A stretch of DNA of 64,000 bases from Sphingomonas sp. S2-65 (lineage in GTDB: Bacteria; Pseudomonadota; Alphaproteobacteria; Sphingomonadales; Sphingomonadaceae). Below the pieces are notes generated by a model. The model saw only the letters and a program-made list of their open reading frames with translations. It was not told the DNA's origin and ran no database searches. The first letter of the stretch is position 1, and each line of letters begins with the position of its first letter. Position numbers and translations under genes: made by a program. Location: NCBI RefSeq assembly GCF_021513175.1, contig NZ_CP090953.1, positions 2,104,501-2,168,500 on the forward strand, written 5' to 3'. This document shows positions 17,671 to 25,400 of the stretch, one piece after another.

Positions 17671-18611
17671 GCCGCCTCTCCCACCGCCGAAGCCCCCGCA
17701 TGGAAGCCGAGCAGATAGTCGGCGGCCTTGCTGGCGAGGCTGGCGGCACGGAAGATCGCGCGGTTGTCGGCGCGCAGCACTTCGAGCCAGCTGCTCAGAT
17801 AGTCGGCATGGCGGACGCTCGGTTGGATCCCGAGGGCGGCGCAGAGAAAGGCCGAGCCAAGCTCGGCGACCAGCTCCTCGCGGGCATAGCCCGCGCTCCC
17901 GAATGGGCTGGTCAGGTCGCGCGCGAGGCGGCTGGCATGGCCGGTCCAGTGGCCGAGTTCGTGCAACGCGGTGCGGTAATAGTCGACCTGGTGGCGGAAG
18001 GCCGGCTGCGGCGGCACCTGCACATGGTCGGTGCCGGGCGCGTAATAGGCCTGCGCTCCGCCGACCCGGAAGTCCGCGCCGCTCGCTTCGATCAGCGCCT
18101 CGGCGACGGGCACGATCTCGCGCGGCGGCAGTGGCTCGGCACGGGCGAGCATCCGCTCGGGCAGCCCGTCGCACTGCGCGACGTTGAAGACGGTGAAGCG
18201 CTTGAGAAAGGGCACCGCGCGGGCCTCGCCGCCCTCGCTCGCCACCCGCTCCTTCTCGGAGTCTGGCGTGTACTTGTCGGCATAGACCACGCAGGTCCCG
18301 CGCTCGCCTTTGCGCACCCACCCGCCCGCCTCCAGCGCCTGCCGGAAGGTCAGCCAGCCCTGTGAGGCATAGCCGTGCGCTACACCCGAGCCCCACAGGA
18401 TCAGGACGTTGATCCCCGAATAGGCGCGGTTGGAGGCGGCGTTGCGCGGCAGGCCCGGCTCAGCGGCGGCAGCCTCCCAAGGCTGCACCCAGGGAAAGCG
18501 CCCGGCCTCCAACTCGGCAACCACGCGCGCGGTGACCTCGTCATAGAGGGAGGCGCGCGCCCCGCGCTCGTCCACCTCTCCCCGCATCCGACGCCCGCGA
18601 TCCTTGGCCAC
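17667..18611 (-). CDS. ArdC-type antirestriction protein
   Basis: A 314-residue protein with an N-terminal ssDNA-binding domain (about residues 20-150; PWVQPWEAAA, NRAYSGINVLILW, GWLTFRQA, GERGTCVVYADKY) and a C-terminal zinc metallopeptidase-like domain with HELGH (217-221) and a later acidic EELVAELGSAFLC. ArdC proteins protect incoming single-stranded DNA from host restriction after conjugation. GTG start at 18611; an in-frame ATG at 18587 is an alternative. It heads the leftward run and lies at the right edge of the conjugative region. Confidence 0.92.
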   Translation of the reverse strand: MAKDRGRRMRGEVDERGARASLYDEVTARVVAELEAGRFPWVQPWEAAAAEPGLPRNAASNRAYSGINVLILWGSGVAHGYASQGWLTFRQALEAGGWVRKGERGTCVVYADKYTPDSEKERVASEGGEARAVPFLKRFTVFNVAQCDGLPERMLARAEPLPPREIVPVAEALIEASGADFRVGGAQAYYAPGTDHVQVPPQPAFRHQVDYYRTALHELGHWTGHASRLARDLTSPFGSAGYAREELVAELGSAFLCAALGIQPSVRHADYLSSWLEVLRADNRAIFRAASLASKAADYLLGFHAGASAVGEAA

Positions 18612-19390
18612 GATCCACCCTCCTCACTCAAAAGCCGCAACCGGCCCCGGAAAGCGGGGTGGGCGGCGAGGAAGCCCTGAAGGCCCGCGGTGCAGGGCGG
18701 GACGCACCTGCAAGGCCGGAATGGCAGTGGAGGACCCGGGCAGCGCCCGGGTTGCGGCCCGCCCGAGCGGGCCTAGAAGGGCGCGGCGGCCAACCCGCTT
18801 GACCGGGACCGGCCGAGCGACTTCGGCGCGCCAGCGCCGTCCGCAGCCCATGCGCCAGCGATCGTCACCCGCAGGGCCGGGACGCGCGGAGCGCGGCCCG
18901 GCGGCGCCCAACGCCGTAGAGCGCGGTCGGGGGCAACGTGATGCGCAACAAGCAAGGACGCGCTCTTGCCGACACCGCAGGCGCGGCGGCGTGCGCGCGC
19001 AATCCGTGCGCCAGCCGCCGCCGCGCCCCCGGTCCGAGGCAAGCAAGCATGCGCGAGGAAACGGAAAGTGCGCGAACCCTGTGGCTGTTTACAGACGCAG
19101 TGCGCGCACCGCTGGTCCCGCGCCCCTTCACGCATCGCGCCGCGGGGTGCCCAGAACGCGCATTGGCAGCCTCGCTCGGCCGGTTCCCGGCCTTTCTATT
19201 GGTGCGGCTCGGCATCTTCAAGCACACGACGCCCACGCAATAGCCGCCTGAGCGAAGCGGCGTTCGCCTTGTTGCTTACGTCTCCAGATCTTCGCGCCAC
19301 GCGCGCCGCAGCGGCGAGGACCCACCGGGTCCGAACGCCGGGTGGCATCCAGCTGAACTCCACTCTAGCGACCGCACGGTAGCTGGTGTC
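18612..19390. other. Gene-poor GC-rich stretch at edge of conjugative region
   Basis: About 780 bases with overlapping open frames in several phases but none with protein-like composition or a ribosome site. They are Arg/Ala/Pro/Gly-rich, as expected from high GC. It marks the change from the conjugative module to the unrelated accessory region on the right. No att repeat or integrase was seen. Confidence 0.5.
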
Positions 19391-19900
19391 ATGCTCCTCG
19401 TCTCCGCAGCCGGGGCGTGGATCATCTACGTCGCGTTTCGCTCTAGCCCCCCGGCTGCGCTCCGGTCAGTAGATGGCATGCTGACCTTCCTTGCTGCCGC
19501 AGCGCTGCGTAGCTGCAGTCCCACCCTGATCTATGACGCCGACACCTTCACCTGCGCAGACGGGACCAAGCTGCGTGTGGCTGGGGTTAACAGCCGCGAA
19601 CTGAAGGGTAAGCCCTGCCCTCGCGATTATCCCTGCCCAGCCATGTCGGCGTCGAAGGCTCGCGAGGTAACCGTGAGGCTGCTCGGTGCCACCGTGACCG
19701 GCAAACGTCTGACCGGGCACCTGATCGTGCGTGCGCCTGCGCTACGCTACGAGGTTGTCGGTCGGAGCCACGATCGGTTGGTGGCTAGGATCGTGACCCC
19801 TTGCGGACAGGACTTGCGGTGTGCACTTCTCGCAGCGGGTGCGGTGGCGCAATGGCCCAAGTTCGTGACACGCTACAATTTACGGCCGTGCCGCCGATAG
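19391..19900 (+). CDS. Staphylococcal-nuclease-like protein
   Basis: Up to 169 residues. The SNase-like core is IYDADTFTCADGTKLRVAGV followed by NSRELKG, then DRLVARIVTPCGQDL and LLAAGAVAQWP. This matches the usual SNase order (DGDTF, R and E of the active site, then the late Arg region), but it is divergent: YDAD replaces DGD and the middle part is short. A later ATG at 19478 would give 140 residues with a weaker signal-like start. The N-terminus is hydrophobic in both cases, suggesting export. Activity is uncertain. Confidence 0.65.
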   Translation: MLLVSAAGAWIIYVAFRSSPPAALRSVDGMLTFLAAAALRSCSPTLIYDADTFTCADGTKLRVAGVNSRELKGKPCPRDYPCPAMSASKAREVTVRLLGATVTGKRLTGHLIVRAPALRYEVVGRSHDRLVARIVTPCGQDLRCALLAAGAVAQWPKFVTRYNLRPCRR

Positions 19901-20000
19901 CGCGCGCCCACGCCACTGCGGGCGGCCAGCAGTGCAGTGCGATTTGACGTCATCGCATCTGCGCTGTTGAAGAGGTTTCTCCGATGGAAGATTCGCTCGC

Positions 20001-20510
20001 ATGCCAGCTCTAGACGAACTGACCCAGCCCCAGATCGATTGCCTGATGCTGGTTCGGGATGGCCGAACGTCCAAGGAGATGGCGCGTCTGCTGGGAGTGT
20101 CCAAAACCGCGATCGACCAGCGCCTCGACCGCGCCAGATCGATCCTTGGTGCCAGCACGCGCGAGGAGGCGGCAAGGATCTACGCCGAGGGCGGATATGA
20201 CCGAGTCACATGTGATCCGCCAGAGATTGTCTACACCACGATTCCAGCCTCATTCAACGTTTCGGCAGAAGCTGATGGAGGGAGCCAAGGCAGCCAGGTT
20301 CAGGAGGTTCGTGCTTCGTTTGAAGTCGCCGCCCCCCCCACCTGGACCGGTCTTCTCCGCCTGTTCGGTGAGGTAGAGCCAAAGGACATCGGAACCACGG
20401 GGCGCGTCGCCTTGGCGCTGTTCGCGGCGCTGGCGGCCGTCATGCTATTCGGTGGCCTTAGTCTCTTTCTTTATGCGATTCTCGGCGTCGGCCGGGTTCT
20501 GCTGAACTAG
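20001..20510 (+). CDS. Membrane-tethered HTH regulator (LuxR/sigma-4-like)
   Basis: A 169-residue protein with an N-terminal helix-turn-helix (LTQPQIDCLMLVRDGRTSKE, then MARLLGVSKTAIDQRLDRAR), a Pro/Ser-containing middle part, and one C-terminal membrane helix (about residues 135-160, VALALFAALAAVMLFGGLSLF). The layout is an HTH in the cytoplasm anchored to the inner membrane. No receiver or ligand domain. Neighbouring genes give no clear target. Confidence 0.75.
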   Translation: MPALDELTQPQIDCLMLVRDGRTSKEMARLLGVSKTAIDQRLDRARSILGASTREEAARIYAEGGYDRVTCDPPEIVYTTIPASFNVSAEADGGSQGSQVQEVRASFEVAAPPTWTGLLRLFGEVEPKDIGTTGRVALALFAALAAVMLFGGLSLFLYAILGVGRVLLN

Positions 20511-20537
20511 CTCTCCGCCGTTGTCGAAACAATGCAA

Positions 20538-20561
20538 CCCGCGAAGCAGGCGCTCCGCGGG
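20538..20561 (+). promoter_or_regulatory. Hairpin just upstream of a ribosome site
   Basis: CCCGCGAAGC (20538-20547) pairs with GCTCCGCGGG (20552-20561) with one mismatch and a 4-base loop. The AAAGGGGA ribosome site of the 20575 gene starts directly after the stem. It may act as terminator/attenuator after the HTH gene or affect translation of the next one. No T-tract. Confidence 0.4.
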
Positions 20562-20574
20562 AAAGGGGAAGCGC

Positions 20575-20943
20575 ATGTCCAATCATCAGCACGAAAGCTC
20601 GATCATTGCTGTCGCAAAGGCAATCATTGCCGGCGAGAGGGGTGCGGACACCAACATCCGCAATCTGGCCGATCTGGTCAGTGTCACGGCCGCCGAGACG
20701 CAGCGCATCGAGCTGCCGCCGCATGCAACCCAAGCTGCGTTCGACCAGCTTCAGACAGCCATGGACGCGGCATTCGAAACGCGTAAGGCGATCGTCGCGG
20801 CGCACCTGCAGTTCGGCGCGATTGCCGCGAAGCTAGGGGCCACTCCTACATCCTGGGGCGACCTGTGGCCCTGCCCTCCGTTTCCGAAGACCGCGGAGGC
20901 TGGACAAGAAGCAGCTTCGTTGCGGCTGGTGGCAGCGGCTTGA
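20575..20943 (+). CDS. Small MucR-like hypothetical protein
   Basis: A 122-residue soluble, helical protein starting MSNHQHESSIIAVAKAIIAG. Further on it has VSVTAAETQRIELPPHATQ and a helical KAIVAAHLQFGAIAAKLG. The start follows a clear GGGGA site. No cysteine cluster or membrane segment. The N-terminal part faintly recalls sphingomonad MucR-type proteins but lacks their zinc-finger, so this is not claimed. Function unknown. Confidence 0.6.
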   Translation: MSNHQHESSIIAVAKAIIAGERGADTNIRNLADLVSVTAAETQRIELPPHATQAAFDQLQTAMDAAFETRKAIVAAHLQFGAIAAKLGATPTSWGDLWPCPPFPKTAEAGQEAASLRLVAAA

Positions 20944-20974
20944 CGCGCGGGCATGCCGGTGGTCCGCTGCCGGC

Positions 20975-21463
20975 ATGCCCCACGTCCAGATCTTCCTGCT
21001 GCTTCTGCTCGCCAGTCTCTCTTATGCCTTCTGGCGAGGGGGAGCCCCGGAGCGAACAACGGCAGCTATCTTTATCGCGGGCGCGGTCGGCTCTGCCTTG
21101 GCAGCGTCACCGGCGGCAGCCCGCTGGGCCAATGTCGAGCTTGGCGTGCTCGCGGTCGATGCCGCGATGCTGATCGCCTTCCTCGCCTTGATGATAAAGG
21201 CGAACAGGTTGTGGCCGATTCTTTTGATGGGATTGCAGACAGTTCAGGTAGCGGGGCATCTGCTCAGGATGCTGGATCCCAAGCTGTTCCCCTTTCTTTA
21301 TTGGGTGACGAGCGCGTTCTGGAGCTACGCCATGGTAGTGCTCCTGGTCATAGCTACCTTTCTCCATTCCGCGCGCTTGCGGCATCGCGGTCACGACGCG
21401 CCCTGGAGCAGCTCCTCCGGCCCTTCTTCGACTCCCGCTCGGGAGACCTCGCCCGGGATCTGA
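20975..21463 (+). CDS. Four-helix membrane protein, unknown
   Basis: A 162-residue protein with about four membrane segments: 5-20, 30-47, 56-75 and about 110-130. It starts MPHVQIFLLLLLASLSYAF and ends in a polar Ser/Pro-rich tail. The tail overlaps the start of the RadC frame by about 160 bases, so either the tail is shorter in reality or the two genes truly overlap. Function unknown. Confidence 0.65.
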   Translation: MPHVQIFLLLLLASLSYAFWRGGAPERTTAAIFIAGAVGSALAASPAAARWANVELGVLAVDAAMLIAFLALMIKANRLWPILLMGLQTVQVAGHLLRMLDPKLFPFLYWVTSAFWSYAMVVLLVIATFLHSARLRHRGHDAPWSSSSGPSSTPARETSPGI

Positions 21464-21984
21464 TCAAGACCAACGGCTCGTTGAGCGCGACTATCGCTGC
21501 GGATACCAACTTCCTGGCCTCGCAGCTCGAAGGCAGGGCCGAGGTCGCCGGACTTCTGTCCGCGGTACACCGCGCCCACCTGTCGCTCCTGCGAGAGAAG
21601 ATCCCGGCCAGGCTGCGCATCGGCAACTCGAACGACCTGGAAATCTATCTCCGGACCATGCTGCAGCATGAGAGCACCGAACAGATCCATGTGCTCTACC
21701 TGAACACCAAGAACGAGCTGCTTCATGAGTTCGTCAGTCAGGGAGCCCTGGATGCGGCGACGCTCTATGTTCGAGACGTGCTCTATCACGGCATGCAGAT
21801 CGGCGCCGCGGGCTTGATCCTGATCCACAATCACCCCTCGGGCGATCCGACTCCCAGCGCCGCCGACAAGGACATGACGCGTAAGTTAGCCCTGGCCTGC
21901 AAGCTGGTCGACATGAGCCTGCACGACCACTTAGTCGTCGCCAGGAGTGGCGTGATCAGCTTTCGGCGAGAGGGAATCCTGTGA
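21301..21984 (+). CDS. RadC/JAB-domain protein
   Basis: A protein of about 227 residues with a C-terminal RadC JAB-type metal-binding domain: EQIHVLYLNTKNELLHEF, then GLILIHNHPSGDPTPSAAD with the HxH...D pattern, and DMSLHDHLVVA. The N-terminal part (GHSYLSPFRALAASRSRRAL) is helical like other RadC proteins. No ATG or GTG is available in the needed frame; TTG at 21301 gives a family-like length and is the best start. RadC paralogues are often carried on mobile or accessory regions; no repair role is proven. Confidence 0.85.
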   Translation: MGDERVLELRHGSAPGHSYLSPFRALAASRSRRALEQLLRPFFDSRSGDLARDLIKTNGSLSATIAADTNFLASQLEGRAEVAGLLSAVHRAHLSLLREKIPARLRIGNSNDLEIYLRTMLQHESTEQIHVLYLNTKNELLHEFVSQGALDAATLYVRDVLYHGMQIGAAGLILIHNHPSGDPTPSAADKDMTRKLALACKLVDMSLHDHLVVARSGVISFRREGIL

Positions 21985-22152
21985 ATGACCCCAAGGCGCC
22001 GCTTCCTCACGCAACGAACTGATCTGCAGGGTCCTGGCAAGATGCTCGATCCCTACTTCGACGCAGTCTCCGGCATGCGGATCGCCCAGGGCGTGGCAAA
22101 TGCCGATTATCTCATCGGCAAGAGCGCGGGCGCGATCATAAGAAAGGTTCAT
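21931..22152 (-). CDS. Small hypothetical protein, antisense to end of RadC gene
   Basis: A 73-residue frame with ATG at 22152: MNLSYDRARALADEIIGICH, then ALGDPHAGDCVEVGIEHLAR. The first 50 residues have balanced composition and a helical pattern, which is better than the competing plus-strand frame. The last 18 residues lie antisense to the RadC gene. No clear ribosome site. Function unknown. Confidence 0.45.
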   Translation of the reverse strand: MNLSYDRARALADEIIGICHALGDPHAGDCVEVGIEHLARTLQISSLREEAAPWGHSQDSLSPKADHATPGDD

Positions 22153-22276
22153 GCGGCGAGGTTCATGTCAGCAGCAACCTTAAGCGATCCTTACAATTCA
22201 GCCGTCGTGCGCGCGCGCTTGGTCCTCCAGGGTAGACCGTTGACGACCGCCCACCGTCGCGAGCGGGAGCGCCAGC

Positions 22277-22747
22277 ATGGCTACTGATGCATATCGTGGC
22301 GGCGCGCTGACCGTCGATAGCGTGCTTTCCGACCTGGAAGGCGTGCTTACCCATTATCGCCAGCTTGAAAGTCACGCGCCAACCGATTCGACACAGGTCT
22401 CTGTCGTCGAGCTGGCAAGCCGCATCTATGACGCACGCCGAGCACGCGATACGTGCTTTTCCGGCCACTCCGATCTTTTCGGTGAACCCGGCTGGGACAT
22501 CCTTCTGGACCTCTTCATTGCAGGCGAACGAGGAAGAAAGGTGAGTGTCAGCAGTTGCTGCATTGCCGCAGCCGTCCCACCCACAACTGCGCTGCGGTGG
22601 ATCGGCACGCTATCCGAGCGCGGGCTTATCGAACAAACCCCCGACGTAAAAGATTCCCGACGTAGATTCGTAGCGCTGACTCCTGCTGCCAAGGCCTCGC
22701 TTTTGAAGTGGCTGCACATCTTGCGCGGACGCATCGCTCCGACCTAG
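22277..22747 (+). CDS. Winged-helix (MarR-like) regulator
   Basis: A 156-residue protein. The C-terminal half is a winged helix: WDILLDLFIAGERGRKVSVS, CCIAAAVPPTTALRWIGTLS, then ERGLIEQTPDVKDSRRRFV, with the DxR wing typical of MarR-type proteins. The N-terminal 60 residues are helical (MATDAYRGGALTVDSVLSD) and may dimerise. A GGGAG site precedes the ATG. A strong hairpin follows the stop. Ligand and targets unknown. Confidence 0.8.
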   Translation: MATDAYRGGALTVDSVLSDLEGVLTHYRQLESHAPTDSTQVSVVELASRIYDARRARDTCFSGHSDLFGEPGWDILLDLFIAGERGRKVSVSSCCIAAAVPPTTALRWIGTLSERGLIEQTPDVKDSRRRFVALTPAAKASLLKWLHILRGRIAPT

Positions 22748-22766
22748 CTTCGCACCGTAGGATTAT

Positions 22767-22794
22767 GCGGCCGGATAGCGGACTATCCGGCCGC
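22767..22794 (+). terminator. Perfect 12-base stem-loop after the winged-helix gene
   Basis: GCGGCCGGATAG (22767-22778), loop CGGA, and CTATCCGGCCGC (22783-22794) form a perfect hairpin 20 bases after the stop. No T-tract follows, so it may act with Rho or protect the 3' end. Confidence 0.6.
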
Positions 22795-22977
22795 GCGACC
22801 CAGGGTTCATCCGGGGGATTTGGATGTATTTACATCCATAATGGAGGGCGCGCCAGACTGTTCCGTCCCAAGATGGTTTTTCTCGCCTATCCTGCTGTCA
22901 TCTTCGGCGAGGTTCTTCTTGACACGAACATCGCCAAAGGTGTGACTTCGCCTGTCGTCAAGACAGGGGAGGATATA

Positions 22978-23595
22978 ATGAGATATTTGGCAGGAGCTGC
23001 TGCGGCAGCGTTCTTGTTCGCGCCTGCTGTGCGCGCTCAAACAACCGCGAGCATTCAGCCGCCGCAAGCCACGGTGATCAACGCGGGTTCAAGCGCACGG
23101 GTAGCCGCGCCTACTTCGTCCATCTTGCGTTCGGGCACCTCTGTTCCCCTTCGAACAGTTGAAGCACTCACTACCAAAGGTAAGAAGTTGCGGGTCGGTC
23201 AGCGCTTCAACCTCGAAGTGGCAGAGCCCGTCATGGTCGATGGCCAAGTCGTGATCCCGGTCGGCAGCCCGGCAGTGGGCGAGATCACCCACGTCCGCAA
23301 CAAGGGCATGTGGGGCAAGTCGGGGAAGATCGAGGCGCGCATCCTCTACGTCCGTGCGAACGGCGTTCAGATCCGGCTAACGGGTCAAGTTGACGATAAG
23401 GGTGTCACGGGAACGGCTGGCGTCGTCGGCGCAGCGGTGCTGGTGCCCGTGGCGGGTTTCTTTCTTACCGGTACGAGCGCAAGCATCCCTACGGGAAGTC
23501 ACATCACCGCGTTCGTGGAAGAGGATTTGCCGGTGTCTTTCAGCGGTTCTTCACCCGCGCCGATGGTCGTGCCGGTCGGCCCCAACCCGCAATGA
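22978..23595 (+). CDS. Exported protein with beta-rich domain, unknown
   Basis: A 205-residue protein with a signal peptide (MRYLAGAAAAAFLFAPAVRA, cut near residue 20). The beta-rich middle has LRSGTSVPLRTVEALTTKGK, RVGQRFNLEVAEPVMVDGQ and VIPVGSPAVGEITHV, and resembles TrbI/VirB10-like domains in its use of 'pVRT..lT...kVG..f.l'. A Gly/Val-rich hydrophobic segment (about 142-160) follows. A GGGGA site precedes the ATG at 22978. Probably periplasmic or envelope-associated; function unknown. Confidence 0.75.
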   Translation: MRYLAGAAAAAFLFAPAVRAQTTASIQPPQATVINAGSSARVAAPTSSILRSGTSVPLRTVEALTTKGKKLRVGQRFNLEVAEPVMVDGQVVIPVGSPAVGEITHVRNKGMWGKSGKIEARILYVRANGVQIRLTGQVDDKGVTGTAGVVGAAVLVPVAGFFLTGTSASIPTGSHITAFVEEDLPVSFSGSSPAPMVVPVGPNPQ

Positions 23596-23604
23596 CTTTG
23601 TCGA

Positions 23605-23632
23605 CGCCCGCCGCCTTTGATCGTGGCGGGCG
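23605..23632 (+). terminator. GC-rich hairpin after exported-protein gene
   Basis: CGCCCGCC (23605-23612) and GGCGGGCG (23625-23632) form an 8-base stem with a 12-base loop just after the 23595 stop, followed by a pyrimidine-rich CCTTCCTCTCC. Terminator-like, weak T-tract. Confidence 0.5.
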
Positions 23633-23657
23633 CCTTCCTCTCCAACAGGGGATCAGG

Positions 23658-23909
23658 ATGGTACCATCGGCGATCGGGTTTCTCGCTCTCGTGGCAACCA
23701 TCACCACCGCGCCGGCTGATACGCAGCGTCGGAAGCGGACCGCGCCTGGTGCTTCTACGGCGCGCAGGACTGCGATCCAGTCTGGCGAGGGCGCATATTT
23801 CGCGAACTGCTCGCAAGCACGTGCGGCCGGTGCGGCACCGGTCCGTCGTGGAGACCCCGGGTACAGTCGCAAGCTTGACCGGGATGGGGATGGAATCGGC
23901 TGCGAGTGA
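23658..23909 (+). CDS. Small exported Excalibur-domain protein
   Basis: An 83-residue protein. Signal peptide about residues 1-20 (MVPSAIGFLALVATITTAPA), then a short basic linker and an Excalibur calcium-binding domain: YFANCSQARAAGAAP, RRGDPGYSRKLDRDGDGIGC with the DxDxDGxxCE metal loop. Two cysteines are positioned to form the family disulphide. An AGGGGA-type site precedes the ATG at 23658. Secreted, probably calcium-binding; role unknown. Confidence 0.85.
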   Translation: MVPSAIGFLALVATITTAPADTQRRKRTAPGASTARRTAIQSGEGAYFANCSQARAAGAAPVRRGDPGYSRKLDRDGDGIGCE

Positions 23910-23976
23910 CCGTGGCCATCACTCCGGGGAGCAGTGCTGCGACGGTGCCCGGCCATTCACGGCCGCCGAGGCCGAT

Positions 23977-24168
23977 ATGACACCCCGAGAGGAGCGGCTG
24001 GCTGAGGCGCTTGCGGTCGAGCGGATCCACGGCGTGGCGTCAGTGGCGTTCATAGCTGGGCGCGTGCGTGACCTGGCAGTTGCCGGCGATGTGGCAGGTG
24101 TTCAGCGTTGGCGTGAGATAGCCGCTGCCTACGACGCTCTGAACCCGGAGATGCGGACGTCGCAATGA
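23977..24168 (+). CDS. Small soluble protein (DUF6961-like)
   Basis: A 63-residue helical protein: MTPREERLAEALAVERIHG, SVAFIAGRVRDLAVAGD, VQRWREIAAAYDALNP. The pattern resembles a short sphingomonad protein family with a conserved RWREIA-type motif, which I recall as DUF6961 but cannot check. Its TGA overlaps the ATG of the next small gene as ATGA. Function unknown. Confidence 0.6.
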   Translation: MTPREERLAEALAVERIHGVASVAFIAGRVRDLAVAGDVAGVQRWREIAAAYDALNPEMRTSQ

Positions 24169-24275
24169 GCCGCCTGCAACGCCTGGAAGCACTTGCGCTG
24201 GGCCTTCTGTGCACTGCGATGGGAGCCACCATACTGGTTTCCGCCATTGCCACGATCTTGCAATGGGCCGCCTAG
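24165..24275 (+). CDS. 36-aa single-helix membrane peptide
   Basis: A 36-residue frame (MSRLQRLEALALGLLCTAMG...) with one hydrophobic helix (about residues 9-33), ending in QWAA. Its ATG overlaps the stop of the preceding gene, which suggests coupling. Supported only by context and composition; function unknown. Confidence 0.45.
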   Translation: MSRLQRLEALALGLLCTAMGATILVSAIATILQWAA

Positions 24276-24566
24276 TCCCGGATCGGGATCGGCTCGGAAC
24301 TTGCGCGGCTTCCCCGCTTTTTTCGCCATGATAGCATGCAAATGCTCGATAGTCCCTTTCTCGAGCAAATGCAGGGCAGCCGAAGGTCCCAGAAACCGGA
24401 CTTTCGGCTGCTTGCCCGCGGATTCAGCCGCCGTTCCACCACAAGGGCTAAAGGATCGCGCGCGGTGACGACTCCAGTGTTCCCATTAAGTCCCTTTGCC
24501 CAAGCGATTCGGTCAAGCCGGAGATTGGCCGGGTCTCCCGGTGCCGCCGGCCGATGAGCTGCTCCC

Positions 24567-25400
24567 TTAAACGAGGGGCGAGTGCCCGCAGCAACGCGAG
24601 CGCTCAGGCTGCAGCGAGCCTTGGCCATCTGCTTCTTGCCCTAACATCGTCGACATCGGGATAGCGCGATCTTCGACTTTCGTCCGTGCCGGTGCGAAGG
24701 AACAAACAACCACGGCGGAGATTCGCGAGAGGCGATCCATTAACGCATGGATGAAGGTCAAAAGGCCTACGCACTCCAGCGTTTCTTCAAGCGCGGTTGA
24801 TAGAGCATAAAGCGGACCGTTGTGACCATCCGCAGCCGATTCCAAGCCTGCGTTGATCATTTCCATTCCGACGGCGCCTCCAAGGTAGAGTATGCCTGCC
24901 AGGGTAAACTGGATTTTGGTGCGCGGATCTAGCGAAAGGAACCAGCGCAGCAAAACCGCGCCGAGAACGGCCAGGACAGGAACGGCGACAAGAACCCAGC
25001 TATAGCGAAATACGCTCCCCAGCTGACGTACCGACGGATCAACCTTCCTCAAGATGATTCCGGTCAACTCGTGGACCATCGCCACTTCATCGATCGACAG
25101 GCAGAGGAACACCAAGGCGAGAAGCAACCAACTCTTTACGTAGAGAGGCGAACTCTCCGCAGCTGCCCGCGCTGAAACCGCCAGCAACACTCCGCAGCCG
25201 AGCAGTAGAAACGATGAGACCCAAGTAGGGATGCTGTCATCTCGCATCAGAGAAAGCCGGTGGAGCGTCTCCTGCAGGGTTGGGCCTGGGTAGGTCATGA
25301 GAATCACGTCGGCGACTGCACCAAAGATCACCATCACGCCGATCGATAAGGCCATCGCCGTGACAAGGCCTTTGCGAGCTACAACGAGTTCGAGACGCAT
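24567..25400 (-). CDS. Multi-spanning membrane protein, unknown
   Basis: A 277-residue protein with about six hydrophobic segments (roughly 13-35, 60-77, 88-105, 133-152, 164-182 and 210-225). It starts MRLELVVARKGLVTAMALSI and includes LVFLCLSIDEVAMVHELTGI, with Glu/Asp/His buried in a helix. The last 40 residues are polar. Function unknown; the acidic/His residues within a membrane helix could suggest an enzyme or metal site, but this is inference. Confidence 0.72.
   Translation of the reverse strand: MRLELVVARKGLVTAMALSIGVMVIFGAVADVILMTYPGPTLQETLHRLSLMRDDSIPTWVSSFLLLGCGVLLAVSARAAAESSPLYVKSWLLLALVFLCLSIDEVAMVHELTGIILRKVDPSVRQLGSVFRYSWVLVAVPVLAVLGAVLLRWFLSLDPRTKIQFTLAGILYLGGAVGMEMINAGLESAADGHNGPLYALSTALEETLECVGLLTFIHALMDRLSRISAVVVCSFAPARTKVEDRAIPMSTMLGQEADGQGSLQPERSRCCGHSPLV

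Noticed and set aside
18604..19251. Plus-strand frame of 215 codons in the gene-poor stretch
   Set aside because: Arg/Gly/Pro/Ala-dominated and no ribosome site; overlaps equally poor frames on the other strand.
21985..22287. Plus-strand frame of 100 codons after the RadC gene
   Set aside because: The minus-strand frame at 21931-22152 has better composition; the plus frame has no motif or ribosome site.
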